Shown one piece after another: positions 6,365 through 6,457 of a stretch of 6,457 nucleotides of DNA; positions within the stretch are counted from its first letter, which is position 1, and each line of letters begins with the position of its first letter. A model generated the notes under the pieces. It was not told the origin of the DNA and did not search any database. It was given only the letters and a program-made list of their open reading frames with translations. Where the stretch lies: the NCBI GenBank assembly GCA_001799195.1, contig MGSU01000261.1, forward strand, positions 1-6,457. Reading direction: 5' to 3'. The DNA comes from Deltaproteobacteria bacterium RIFOXYA12_FULL_61_11. Its GTDB lineage: Bacteria > Bdellovibrionota_F > JAHFAK01 > YA12-FULL-61-11. The position numbers and the translations under genes were made by a program.

Positions 6365-6423
6365 GGTCAAATGGGCTACAGCCGGAGGGTGTGCGTCAGC
6401 AAAGAGGGGATAGGTGCTTGACC
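6365..6423. repeat. Inverted repeat GGTCAA ... TTGACC around 47 nt
   Basis: Perfect 6-bp arms lie at 6365-6370 and 6418-6423, extendable by one G-U pair on the plus-strand RNA. Between them are two very small potential hairpins: GGC-TACA-GCC at 6374-6383 and TGC-GTCA-GCA at 6392-6401. Each arm reads TTGACC, a -35-like box, on opposite strands. This could be an operator pair or a folded leader. I match it to no known riboswitch class. Confidence 0.35.
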
Positions 6424-6445
6424 TTTCCTGGCGGTGTGATATTGT
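6418..6445 (+). promoter_or_regulatory. Sigma70-like promoter directed out of the right edge
   Basis: TTGACC (6418-6423, five of six consensus matches) and TATTGT (6440-6445, four of six) are separated by 16 nt in a non-coding stretch. It would drive a divergent gene beyond the window. On the minus strand the same bases give TACAAT (6446-6441, five of six matches to -10), whose -35 would lie beyond the edge; that could serve the HD-GYP gene with a leader of about 180 nt. Confidence 0.4.
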
Positions 6446-6457
6446 AGATGAACGTCT

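Noticed and set aside
6197-6421. Plus-strand ORF of 74 codons spanning the HD-GYP start region
   Set aside because: It overlaps the HD-GYP coding start, shows no ribosome binding site or motif, and ends in the probable promoter region.

Overview
The window is about 6.5 kb of GC-rich, densely coding bacterial DNA. It shows five complete protein genes and one gene cut by the left edge. A lipoprotein signal peptide, a PAS/HD-GYP cyclic-di-GMP phosphodiesterase, a stand-alone NH3-dependent NAD+ synthetase and a TudS-DUF1722 fusion protein together suggest a Gram-negative bacterium, most likely in or near the Pseudomonadota. I cannot name a genus. I found no tRNA, rRNA, CRISPR array, transposase or insertion sequence.

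Layout. (1) At 1-1244 (+) lies the 3' part of an unrecognised gene. It has a very acidic N-terminal stretch followed by a basic region rich in predicted beta-strands. (2) Convergent to it, on the minus strand, is a two-gene unit. A small lipoprotein gene (2084-2746) is followed after 16 nt by nadE (1267-2067), the last step of NAD+ synthesis. The lipoprotein gene carries an uninterrupted run of 12 C on its coding strand. A gain or loss of one base there would truncate the protein, so it is a phase-variation candidate. (3) A 207-bp divergent intergenic region (2747-2953) separates this unit from a plus-strand pair. The pair is a radical SAM protein with a Cys-rich SPASM-like tail (2954-4129), then, 3 nt later, a TudS (DUF523)-DUF1722 fusion (4133-5092) of the RudS type, known to remove sulfur from 4-thiouridine in tRNA. 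(4) After a short convergent gap with a weak hairpin, the minus-strand gene 5162-6259 encodes a PAS sensor joined to an HD-GYP phosphodiesterase. (5) The right end, 6260-6457, is non-coding. It holds a sigma70-like promoter pointing out of the window, an overlapping -10-like box on the other strand, and a GGTCAA/TTGACC inverted repeat.

How the genes relate. The tight radical SAM-rudS spacing implies co-transcription and perhaps a shared job in RNA thio-modification or iron-sulfur chemistry, but the radical SAM substrate cannot be read from the sequence. The lipoprotein and nadE probably share a transcript, so the homopolymer could also affect nadE expression through polarity. The HD-GYP gene appears to be an independent signalling unit. 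The most noteworthy observations are the C12 tract and the radical SAM-RudS pairing.
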